Shown here: one piece after another, positions 22,679 to 33,100 of the stretch | How positions within the stretch are numbered: the first letter of the stretch is position 1 | Layout: every line of letters begins with the position of its first letter | Position numbers and translations under genes: made by a program | Origin: Halisarca cf. caerulea | Taxonomy: Eukaryota; Porifera; Demospongiae; Chondrillida; Halisarcidae | DNA length: 37,200 nt | Direction of reading: 5' to 3' | NCBI GenBank assembly: GCA_963170055.1 | Contig: CAUJGJ010000451.1 | Span: 310,601 to 347,800, forward strand | The notes under the pieces: model-generated | Databases searched by the model: none | What the model was told of the DNA's origin: nothing | What the model saw: only the letters and a program-made list of their open reading frames with translations

Positions 22679-22702
22679 TAGTCTCATGTAGCCAGACAAA
22701 CC
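22679..22702. mobile_element. Solo end of a TAGTCTC-TIR element
   Basis: TAGTCTCATGTAGCCAGACA matches the family terminus seen at 16976, 18609, 19815 and 27575. No matching inverted end with a 9-bp duplication was found downstream, so it may be a truncated copy. Confidence 0.45.
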
Positions 22703-23146
22703 CCGTTGATCCTGTATAAAGGAATGGGACATTTTAAAGGGATTATGCATGCTGGACCTTTTAAATTAAACTGTGATACCTTCTGTAATGCTGAATGTTT
22801 GGGCTATTGATAGCTTATGATCAGTTAACGATTTGTCTCTTAGTCACCATGCTAGTACACCTTTTCATAATTTTGGTATAAACCGCAATCAGTTTTTAGT
22901 TCTGCACAGCCATAAACATGTGAACTACGTACCGTGATCAAGATTGGTATCCAAATATGTACCAATGCCATTCTACATCAATTTGTGTGATTTTCCAATC
23001 ATCTGCATGCTTGTGTTGATTGTCACTTGCAGCTTTGGGTTTCCTTGCATGAGTACATGTCATCTGTGAGTTAGCACGTGACAATAGATTAATATTGATG
23101 TGTAATTTGAGCCAATATATTGAAGGCATCCAAAAATCTCCCTGTT

Positions 23147-23191
<45 letters not shown>

Positions 23192-23225
23192 TTATATATA
23201 ATATGAAACCGATGTACTCCCAGTT
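22703..23225. other. Intergenic region with (TA)n tract
   Basis: No gene was recognised. It contains an approximately 38-bp (TA)n microsatellite at 23151-23188 just before the LINE fragment. Confidence 0.45.
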
Positions 23226-23760
23226 GTGTATGAGGTCATGCAGGATTCGGTGTACTATAGGTTCTGGTTGCATCCTTGGATAGCAACAGGATTCGCAAGA
23301 GGGGCTGCACTAGCTGGTAACTCTCAATTGGAAAGGGATGTGGCTGAGCCACCTGACCTGCGGCTGACGTGCTACAGACATTGGTTGGGATATAATACAA
23401 TTTGTATACAAGGGCTGGGAGATGAGCTTATCAGGAACTGAGGTGAAAAGCAATGATCACTGATGCCTTTTGGAGACATGTGAAAGAGGGTTGGCGGGAA
23501 GCTGCCTCGCGACAACCGAAGTTAGCTCTGCTGATGGAATTATGTGGCCATACCCCAAGTCTAAAGCCATTCATATTCCTGAGGCCAGTCAAAGAAGAAT
23601 GATGATGATGATGGGGTGGCACAGTTAGATTGAGAATCGAGAGTGGGAGATGGAGAAATGAATTGTGCAAAGAAACAGTTTGTAGACAGTGCCAAACTGG
23701 AGACTGTCGCATGCATATAAGATGTGTGCCATTGGTTGCAGCTGTACCCCAAATTCCATT
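23226..23760 (+). pseudogene. LINE ORF2 C-terminal fragment with Cys motif
   Basis: The first frame contains ARGAALAGNSQLERDVAEPP, fitting the region after the RT domain of CR1/RTE-like LINEs (FxxGVxxxxPxAxxxGDMGWxPP). A second frame has WREAASRQPKLALLMELCG. A third, after a GAT-repeat expansion, has GTVRLRIESGRWRNELCKET and VCRQCQTGD..HIRC, matching the LRIExGRW...CxxC...H...C end of such ORFs. Frameshifts and stops make it non-functional. Confidence 0.6.
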
Positions 23761-24054
23761 TATTGAGGGGTGATTTAGATAGTCAAATGGCGATCAAGAT
23801 TGATAATGAGTGCTGGGACTGTCCGATAACAGCAAGGTGGTGGTGACCATGCATGGCCCAAGCATGCCAAGACAGATCTGTATATACAGATTAATCTCCT
23901 CTCTCTGGAGAGCTAGATTCTATAATGACTAATTTGTGTGACTTGTGAACAATGTCATGCAGCCGGATGGTTAATGTGTGTATATATGCATATTGTTTGA
24001 TCAGTGCTACATAGAACGTTTCTAGTGCCCATGGCAAGATGCTAAATAATAATG

Positions 24055-24174
24055 TATCAGCTGCTAAATTAAATGCAGTTTCGAAGAAAGTTGGGACACC
24101 TATCGTTTGTAATAAATTTAATGTATACATCAGCTGCTATAGTACAGTTTAGAAGAAAGTTGGGACACCTTTCA
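24055..24174. repeat. Two-copy imperfect tandem repeat (about 70-bp period)
   Basis: AGAAAGTTGGGACACCT occurs at about 24080 and 24151, each preceded by ATCAGCTGCTA and a CAGTTT segment. A second small duplication follows: CTCTTTAAATTTGTRGAA near 24240 and 24281. Confidence 0.75.
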
Positions 24175-24839
24175 TTCAAGACTCTATGATGATCTCTGCT
24201 GAATATCTGCATGTAACCAGACTGAGTACCTTGCATATCGCTCTTTAAATTTGTAGAAATATGATCGTTAAGATAGAGTCTCTTTAAATTTGTGGAAGTG
24301 AGACATTGACTGTAGCAGATTATTTTTTATTGTATCCAATTATTTTTAAGAGTACCCAAAACACAGCCAATTTTGAGTTAAAAACAAACTGAGGTCAACT
24401 AATATAGTTGACCTTTGCCACAAGAGTCAGCTAATTTGTTACTTCTATGGAGGAGTCAATGGCTGTCATTCACTCAAATGTGCATGACACATTTCTGGGT
24501 CATTGACTTGTTATTGTTACATGCACCAATGAGGACATTTCAGCTGAAATGAGGCAATCTTCACACCCTCATGTTTTGGCATTCCTGCATTTATTCCATT
24601 TCTGGTTCAAAATCTAAGCAGCTCCAATGAAATACTCAAGATTAGGCACAAAAACAAGCTATGTTTAGAAATTCTCCAGAATTGTTATGAAAACAGTATT
24701 AAAAAAGCCAGACCCAGCGGAGACCAGATAGCAAATAATTAGATATTGCAAAAAATAACCCGTTACTGTTTGGATGTAGACCTAACAACCAACAATTTAG
24801 ATGAACATTCATGAGGCAATTTGCCAAGAAGTGATTATA
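24175..24839. other. Intergenic region, nothing recognised
   Basis: AT-rich, without convincing ORFs, splice patterns or RNA genes. Confidence 0.4.
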
Positions 24840-25039
24840 CAGTGGAACATAAACTCTGAGACTCTTGAGACAAAATTTAGGTTATAACATGAATTAAAGC
24901 AGCCAATGGCCACTTTAACACCAGTCCCCAAGTATAATTACTAATTGCTCTGACAACATGCTTGAAATTCTGATAAGATAAACATTTCTTTAATCAGTCC
25001 CCTAGCTTCGATCAGTTTCATCTTAAGTGGATTTCACTG
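24840..25039. mobile_element. TA-flanked inverted-repeat element (200 bp)
   Basis: Starts CAGTGGAACATAAACTC after TA (24838-24839) and ends AAGTGGATTTCACTG before TA (25040-25041). Same Tigger-like style as other copies in the window. Confidence 0.65.
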
Positions 25040-25887
25040 TATACATCTTGCGATAGACAAACAAGGGCATGTCCTTGATGATCACAGTGACCACCATGTT
25101 TTCTGTACATATACTAAATTATAGCCATATTTATAATTTAATAAGTGTGTAAGCCAGTACTGACCCAGGATGCATGTTGTTCTGTTGCTTTTGAGAATTG
25201 GAGCAATTGCAGTTTTGTCTCTAGTGCATTGTAAACATTCATTGAATAATATTAATTTTAGAAGTACATGATGAACATGCACACTTCATGGCATGTTAAA
25301 CATTCAATAAAATTGTTAATAATTTGTTTTCATTCGAACTGCTGTTCATGCAATTTTCCTTTTCTTCTTCCAAATCAATCTGTAAATATACATTTCTGAA
25401 CAGGTTGCTTAACTATAATATTTCATGGAGTTGTCTCAAAGTTCCTACTGAAACACTTTACAAATAGTATCTTTTACCACTTAGCCTATATAACACTTGT
25501 AACAATGCTTGTTGTTGCTGGCTCTGCAGGTTGTCCAAGAAGTGAAAAACCTTCAACAAAAAGAGGAGTAAGGCAAAATCTGAGAAGGAGCCTTTATCCT
25601 TCAAAATATTGCCAATGAGCATGCACAATGCACACGCAGTATAGGCTGGTCTCATACCAGCTCCATTATACTTGGGGAAGAAAGTTTCAATGGGTACGAG
25701 ACTAGGATGGGCGCTAGGGATGAGGGGATTATGCTCCAAAAAGTTCCAATTATGCTATGCTCCTGTGCTCAAAGTTCAATCCCCATATGCTTTCAAATTC
25801 ACCAAATATGTATTCCTTCTATAGTATTATTCAGTAACACGACATGGTTACCACAATATATAAGTTGCAGTGATCAGTATACACATA
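25040..25887. other. Intergenic region with one unexplained minus-strand frame
   Basis: A 93-codon frame on the minus strand (25739-25458) has no recognised homology and a low-complexity QQQQ stretch. GGTACGAGACTA near 25693-25704 looks like a TAGTCTC-type end, but its inner sequence lacks the CCAGACC block. Confidence 0.3.
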
Positions 25888-26392
25888 CAGGGTTCTATCC
25901 AGTGGGGGAGGGGTGGGGGGAAGCTTCCACCCCAAACTCCCCAGCTTCCACCCCAAAAAAATTCCAACTGCAATCCAAAATACTCTGGAATAGGCCCTAC
26001 TTGAGTGTCAAAATTTACCTTGAATGATCTAAAATGGCCTCAAATACAACCTTGTATAACCTAAGAACTCAAATTTTCCCTAGGGGGCATGCCCCAAGAC
26101 CCCTCTAGTTAAGTACTTATACTCCTGCACTCCATAATATATCCGGTCGTGCACAAACACACACACACACAAGCATGTACACACACACACACTCACACAC
26201 ACACGCATGCATGTACACACATGTGTGCACATGTACGTATACACACAGGCACTCATTGTATTACTACAGAGAAGGCCCTATTTGAGTGTGAAAATCAGCC
26301 TTGAATGGTCTAAAATGGCCTCAAATGCAACATTATCTCACCTAAAAACTCGAATTATCCCTGGGGGGCATGCCCCAGACCCCCCTAGTTTC

Positions 26393-26400
<8 letters not shown>
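25888..26400. repeat. CAGGGTTC-family element with internally duplicated module
   Basis: It begins CAGGGTTCTATCCAGTGGGG with a CCACCCC-rich segment. A module running from TAGGCCCTACTTGAGTG through AAAATGGCCTCAAAT to GGGGGGCATGCCCCA (about 25990-26100) is repeated at about 26272-26385. The same module is present in reverse orientation at 30290-30400. A CA-rich microsatellite (26155-26245) separates the two copies. Confidence 0.7.

Positions 26401-26445
<45 letters not shown>
26398..26445. repeat. (TA)n microsatellite
   Basis: About 48 bp of TA dinucleotides directly after the CAGGGTTC-family module. A similar shorter tract occurs at 30160-30184 beside the related element. Confidence 0.95.
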
Positions 26446-26447
<2 letters not shown>

Positions 26448-26529
26448 CCTGCACTCCCCATATATATACATATCTGCATGCACCTCTATTATCACAGCAC
26501 TGCATGTGTAGGATACCACATAATACATG

Positions 26530-26995
26530 TACCGAGAGCCTGCATGTTCTAGAAGACTGGTGTCAGAAGTGGGACATGCGGGTGAATGTGGAGAAGTCCG
26601 CAATTATCCACTTGAGGGATAGATCTTGTGAACAATGTCAAGATAAATTTGTCGTCAATGGTGAAGTTATTCCTCTGGTATCTTCCTATAAGTATCTTGG
26701 GTGTTGTGTCAATGAGTTTCTTGATTTGAATGACATGGTTGTAGATAGAGTGGAGGCTGGAAGGAGAGCGGCAAACCTTCTCCTTCAACATGTTCGAACT
26801 TCGGTTGGAATGCTTTCTGGTCGATCCTTCAAGAAACTATTTGAATTAATGCATGGTGCAATCTGTGGCCCTTTATGGTTCTGAGGTGTGGGGCTGCAAC
26901 ACATCTCTTGTGTGTTTGGACCAGCTTCAACTGAGATCTCTTAGATCGTTCTTTGGTGTAGCTACGTAGATCACACCCAAGAGTATCCTTGTTTG
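26530..26995 (+). pseudogene. LINE reverse transcriptase C-terminal fragment
   Basis: The frame LEDWCQKWDMRVNVEKSAI, then SYKYLGCCVNEFLD and LLQHVRTSVGMLSGRSFKKL, matches the region after the YxDD motif of EEP-type non-LTR RTs (DxCxxWxLxVNxxKT ... FKYLGxxI). It continues after a frameshift as GSEVWGCNTSLVCLDQLQLR and then hits stops. It lacks the catalytic core and is inactive. The family may be the same as the fragment at 23226-23760. Confidence 0.75.
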
Positions 26996-27119
26996 TGGAA
27001 ATGGACTGTCTTCAGTTCAGATATTGATAATTCTCATTACACTTGTCAAACAATCTCCATCACTAGCTAGTCCAGTGCTGGGAAGACTATTCTGGAAATA
27101 ATGGGCTTGGCAGCATGTA

Positions 27120-27210
27120 CAGGCCAGGTCAGGTCAGGTCAGGTCAGGTCACTTATTTAAACTAGGGAGGCCTTTAGCCAGAGGCTACTTTACCGTTACA
27201 AGGCACCCAG
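27120..27210 (-). repeat. LINE 3' end with pentamer tail (CAGGT)n
   Basis: Six CAGGT-type units at 27124-27153 form, on the minus strand, a TGACC-type tail after CTGGCTAAAGGCCTCCCTAG. The arrangement (unique 3' end plus short tandem tail) indicates a 5'-truncated non-LTR insertion in minus orientation. Confidence 0.55.
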
Positions 27211-27574
27211 TGCCAGTGCCAGACCTAGCTTGGTATACTGATATAGTTACTTAATACAACAAAACTTTCTTTGTAAGTACATGGTTTAGTGCATACTCCT
27301 GCAGGATAGTAAGTACTCCTCATTCTGTCCCTGCGTATACCTCAGTCATGTACAAAAACCAACCCTAATAGTACCTCTGATAATAAGTACTGATTTATGT
27401 TCCCTTGGCTTCAAGGTACGCACCAAGCGAATTTCACCCATATCTATTAGTGGTTTCACTGTATGGAGTTAGAGAGGATCTACAGAGCAACAGTGTATGA
27501 TATTGTGGGCTGGTCTTGCCACGATTAACAGTGAATGTCCATACGCGTCAGTGTTTCAGGTCCAGCTATGAACG
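27211..27574. other. Intergenic region
   Basis: No gene. AGTGGTTTCACTGTA near 27450 resembles the right end of a TA-type inverted-repeat element whose left end is not clear. Confidence 0.35.
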
Positions 27575-28284
27575 TAGTCTGGCGTAGCTCAGACCCAATC
27601 TATATAACAATATTACATACAAATAACAATAAGTGCTAATATGTAAGAGTCAGAAAATCAAAGTGCATGTCATGTGAGGCCATCTCCATATAAAATATAA
27701 ATTAAGACCAAAAAAAAAGAACTACAGTAAACATGCAAAACAGATCACCATATCAGAGTCAGTGGAAGGGTACTCTACCCTCCACAACACTCAGCTGAAT
27801 TGTGTCACAAGAGTGATTAGCATGGAAATTTCTGCACCGTGATCCTCTTAAGCACATAATTGCCGATCTCAACAGCGAGTATGACATAACGCATCTCATC
27901 CAGTTCATGACTCTGCTGTAATGCTGCTTCTTTTTGCTTGCAATCATGGATGCCAGCCTCTTGAACACTATTTGGGTCCTCTTTCCCATACCACCTGTTG
28001 CTGACATTACTAACGGGGTGAATGTTCCTCTCTCTACTTCCCGTACGCGTTGTTCGTATGCTCTACACTTTTCCTTTTCATGGGCTTCATATGGGTTTTG
28101 GCATCGGTTGCTGGGTGCTAGGGGGTTAAAAACCCTCACATCAAAAAATGCATCCTGTCCTCTTTGCCAAAACCCCTTTGCCCGAACATCCAGTCTGGCT
28201 CCTTCCTGTAAATTGGCTGATCTTCCTCGCATTACTTCACCGGTGATTGGCTACAATTCAGGTTCGTCTGGCTACGCGGGACTA
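27575..28284. mobile_element. TAGTCTC-TIR element 4 (710 bp) carrying RT-family sequence
   Basis: Left end TAGTCTGGCGTAGCTCAGAC and inverted right end TAGTCCCGCGTAGCCAGACG are a TIR of about 20-25 bp. A perfect 9-bp duplication CTATGAACG flanks it (27566-27574 and 28285-28293). It encloses the minus-strand RT-family C-terminal ORF (27759-28257), whose homology starts a few bases inside the right TIR. It lies about 200 bp upstream of the DRC12 start codon. Confidence 0.88.
27759..28257 (-). pseudogene. C-terminal ORF of RT/CCHC/nuclease-like family, open frame
   Basis: Reading from the right TIR, homology begins at PITGEV (about 28257) and stays in one open frame to the stop at 27759: EGARLDVRAKGFWQRG, DAFFDVRVFNP, ERGTFTPLVMSATGG, KRLASMIASKKK, MRCVMSYSLLRSAIMC. 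The acidic pair in ARLD and FFDVRV, about 15 residues apart, is intact. The RT and zinc-knuckle regions are missing, so this is only the last roughly 160 residues of the family protein. It is the least damaged of the three copies. Confidence 0.85.
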
Positions 28285-28352
28285 CTATGAACGTTCACAA
28301 AATTTAATACAGAAAATCCCTCAGTTTTGCAATTGAGTGTCGCCATTTTACA

Positions 28353-28365
28353 GTTACCTGGATAC
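28353..28365 (+). promoter_or_regulatory. Imperfect RFX X-box candidate upstream of DRC12
   Basis: GTTACC, one spacer base, GGATAC: a perfect left half and a right half with one mismatch to RRNRAC. It lies about 118 bp before the proposed start codon, a usual position for X-boxes of motile-cilium genes. A site this short can arise by chance. Confidence 0.3.
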
Positions 28366-28482
28366 AGTAGATGATCTTCAGGCTTCAGGTACACGTGGAG
28401 ATCCTCCAAAGCTGTGTGCTTCCCAGGTCTACTCGCTTTTCTACAACATCCGGCCAGTGCATGTGTTTATGCTAACAAAAAA

Positions 28483-30151
28483 ATGAGTAAAGTGAAAGGT
28501 GCTGTTAAGGGGAAGAAACCCAAAAAAGCAAAAAAGAAGGGTGATGTTGATGTTTCGCTAGAAGAACGATACAAGAAAACGTTGCAAGATATCGCTTCCC
28601 TAAGGGCTCAGTTAGGTAAGTTTCATCATGGAATCTCTGTTGTTTTTGAGATATAGTAATGCTGGGTAGCTTGGATAAGATATAAAACATCACTGGAACA
28701 AGTTTAAGGTGGTGTATTTATATAATGGGGCTAGACAAGCATGGGCTTGTTTAGAGTAACACGGACATAGAGATAGACAGTTTATGCATTCTGCAGACTA
28801 GTGGATTCATGTAGGTTGTAACCATTGATAATCTACATATGTTGTAGTCTAACCATAGACCCTAAATACCGGGATTGGCAACTACAACATTTATATGCTG
28901 TGTATTGTTTATGTCTACAGTATAAATACAAAACCGCAAGGAAACAAGTGTGTTGACTGGTGCGTGGGCATGAACTTTTTCTTTTCTTCTTATTTCTAAC
29001 CCTTAAGACAAAATATAGTGTAAGGACTTCAACAGTTTAAACTGGTTTCAATTCTCCAATGTTTCGTACAACTGTTAAAGCCCAGAAAGTGAAGGACACA
29101 ATATGTTCTTTGAAGAAAAACAGCCGTTAAATTCCTTGTACATGTTTTCAGAGAGAATGAACCTTTAACAGCCTGAACAGTTCTTACCATGTATAGCTAG
29201 GCAAACACTGCACAAAATAAAATACGTCGAAGAGGCTCCCCGGTCACAATACGCAAAATACGACTAATTCTAGCCATTCACACAAGGTTAGTTCTGCACA
29301 CGTTATCTCAGCAAATACGTGACCGATTGCTTCCGTTCAAAGGCTGCAGCATTCAGAAACTCTCTGTTCACGAGGTTCACTATACACAAAGGATGTAGAT
29401 CCTGAATTTCGTAGAACATGGTGCACATTTGTGGTACTACTTTGGCTCGCACATTACGGATTGTATACGTCATTCTAAATTGAATTATTCCGGATGTGAC
29501 AACACACTTGGCTTCACTAATTAGCAGGAGTTGCCAGTCCCGGTATTTAGGGTCTATTGTCTAACCATAGGGTGTGGGAATTTACACACTACACTCACTC
29601 ATAGTCCCTCATAGCCAGACCCATGCTTGCTATGACTGGTCCCCTAAATATGGCCGAGTATGATTTGATCTGCGCTATGCCAGACCAGAGATACACTATG
29701 GCCAGACTAACTCCCTCTAAACTCTATTCAGCCCTATGCTAGGGTAGCCCTAAGCCACTAACACCTTACCTTATTCCAGTTCCTTTTTGGGTTGGGAATT
29801 GACCAATTGTCCCCACAAGCTTAACAGCCAAACTTGGTTGGTAAGTATGAGATGTACATACTTCTGGATATTAAGTACCCTTGCTCTCTCCTTACCACTT
29901 GTACAGTACTGAAAACAACACCAGGGTTCTATCTAGGATTTGAATTTTTGGGGGGAAGCTTAAGTATTACAGTGAATGACTGCCGGACCAGATACGTATG
30001 CATGTAGATTTGATGCATGTATTGTATGTATATAGCAGGGTGATAGGGGGGGGTTATTACAAAGTATAGTAGGGGGGCAGGTGCATGTATGTATGTATAT
30101 GGGTATCCTAGACATCTATAAAACACATGCAGTGCAGTGATAATAGAGGTG

Positions 30152-30185
<34 letters not shown>

Positions 30186-33100
30186 GAGTGTAGGGAAATA
30201 TCAAGGGATGAAGCAGAAAAAACATGGCCACCCATACATTAGAATTGACCATATTTTTGCTGAAAATATAGATATGTATGTATGAAACTAGAGGGTCTGG
30301 GGGCATGCCCCCTAGGGTAAATTTGAGTTTTTAGGTTATACATATAAGGTTGTATTTGAGGCCATTTTATATCATTCGAGGTAAATTTTCCATAGTAATT
30401 TGTACTGCAGTTGGTGTTTTTTGGGGGTGGAAGCTCCCCCCCCCCTGAACCCTGAATACTGATAGTAAGTACTTTTAGTTGGCCCTTGATGATAGTTACT
30501 AACCGAGTTTGACTGTTCTGTACATAGTACGTAGTTCAGTTTCTTGTACGTACGTATATCTATATCTACGTATATCTACATATGTACTGTATGTATTATC
30601 AATGTCTATGCAGGCCTGCTTTCAGAGGAGTGAGGGGAGCGCTACTATGTATTTCAGTTTCTCCTCCTTTATGCAGTGAATATGTCCTGAATAAAGGATG
30701 TGATATAGAGATACGTATGTATGTGGTCACAAGACTAGTCTGTAGTGTGATTCTTGACTCGGGGAACCATAGTACGTACCTTGCTTCTTGACTGAAAGAC
30801 AGCATTCTAGAATTATTCATAATTGGGTGGAATTCTTAGTTTCATAAATTGCTACTGTACATTGTGTGGATGATTCCCACTGTCAGATTGTGATTTACTT
30901 CTTCTTTTCTCATTCTTTTTCCAAAGACCAGAAAACAGAAATTGCCAGACGTTCAACACTTACCGCTTCTGAAATGCGGGATGAACTAGATGGCGTAAAA
31001 GAGGCCATGCATGAGGAAAAGATTACTAAGATGGACATTGCTGCTGGTTAGTTATGGATGGTATGTGGTTCAACCGTTAAGTTTATGATAAAGGGTTTCA
31101 GATCTGGTGTGTTGGTACACCATGTCCCTTCATGAATTGTACACCTTTGAATTTGCTTCCCCCCTCTCCTTAACTGCAAAATTGTATTGTCTGAGCATTG
31201 GATGAGTCTTCTCCTTTTCTATGATGCTAATTCAATTCACATCCAGAAGCTTGACTTGCCTGACAAAGACTGCATCCATTGTGTGAGATAGATGAGGTTC
31301 TATCATGCATTATTTTACTGACTATGATAATAAGCACAGCATACTGTAATTCTTCCAGCCATTGTCCATAATATTATTATATTGCAGACAGCACTCTTTG
31401 TTCTATGGATAGCTATCATTTGCCTTCCCAGGAAGGTCGATCTCGTCTCGTGCTTGAGCATTGACAAATGCCAGGCTGTGCTCTATTCATCTCTGTATGT
31501 ACGTATTGTAGTGTGTCAGTAATATCCTATTACATGTGTTTGTTGATTGGGATTCAATCTTTGATTAAACAATTTCTGTAGATATGTCCAGACAGTACAA
31601 GTCAATGCAGACTCAGATGGAAATGCGGATACAGTTTTTGGAGGAAGAGGTGAAAAGACTAACATCTCTCCTGGGTCTGTACCTTTCAGTTTACGTATTT
31701 GTTGTTGAGGGAGTAGTCCTTTTGGATTTGTATATGACGTGCATTGTTATTATTATTGGTAACATTCAGTAGTAGTAGCTGGACTGACTTTAGAGTATTC
31801 TATCATGTCTCCATACACAGTACGTACTTTTTTAACTTGAGCTATTATGGAATCTAACATGAACAACTTGTGCTCATGTTAAACTATTTTATTTATACTT
31901 GTTAACCATTCTACTTCGAAGCTTCTTTTTTTGTGGCTCATTACGTCTACCAGAATAGTGAAGCATTCCATTGTCTACAAGCTGTGTTGCAATGGGTTAC
32001 TTTTCTAGCTTGTAACTGTTCAGGATTCTTGGATGAGTGTCCACTGCGTACACTCACTGCTGCTCTATGGCACTGTACTTACTGTACTAGTGGTGACTAT
32101 GGACACTGACATGTATTGTGAGTGATTAGTTGCTTCTTAAGAACTTACCAAGATTAAAAGTAACATTATTTTATGGATGTATGGTAATACAATTTTATTG
32201 TTTTTGCAGTGCTACTTAGTATCTACATATATCGTGATACTGATTTTTCTTTGATTTATCATGATAACTGCCTAAATATAGTAACATACGTATTTGTTGA
32301 AGCATCTTTTGTGTGTAGGTAGCCATGTATGTATAGTCTTTGATGCTACCAGTAAGACACTATTAATTTTTAATGGGTGCACATGCATACAAAGATGACA
32401 TATCCACTAATTTCAATCTAGCCATGCAGTGAGTTGTTGACCTCTATAAAGTGGAATCGTGAACTACACCTATCACTGTCTTATCGAGTTTCATGCTATT
32501 TTGTTGAGAGTATCATAGATTATTGTGATAATGTACATCCTTGGTTTATTTCACTCCAAACATGGAGATACACTCACCCTAGCCATGTTTTCTATGTTAG
32601 CACACGTACTGGATGTAGATACAGTATGTGCAAGTACTGGATGTAGATACTGTATGTGCATGTACGGTGTTAAATATTGATCCTGCTTACTCTGCAGTAC
32701 TTATATTTTGGAATGAAGTATTGGTATTATGTATATAGACTAAGTAGTGTTTTGTTTACACAGATGAAACAAAGTTAAAGCTGCATCATGTTACAGTAGA
32801 CCGTGATAAATTGAGGAAAGAGAAAGAAGAGCAGTATGAAGGATTGATACAAAAGATGAAATCAGTTGAGCAGGCATATGAGTCAATCTTGCAGGTGCGT
32901 AATTTGCATATTGTAATGACTGTACATAGGTGGATTACTTTTGTTTAGTATCAAGTTTGGTACATACGTATGTAGGATTGACACTGAAAGAACATGGCCA
33001 CCATACATTAGCGCAAATTTTGTTTTCGTCTGAAAACTAACGATACAGTACAGTTAGAAGCATTTAAAAGTGACATTGGTGCCTTTGACACACTAGCTAT

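Noticed and set aside
22679..25704. A 3-kb TIR element between TAGTCTC at 22679 and GAGACTA at 25704
   Set aside because: Inner sequences of the two ends do not match and the flanking 9-mers (GTTGTGAGC, GGATGGGCG) differ.
25458..25739. 93-codon minus-strand frame
   Set aside because: No homology recognised, low-complexity Gln run, no supporting splice pattern; left as unexplained, not called a gene.
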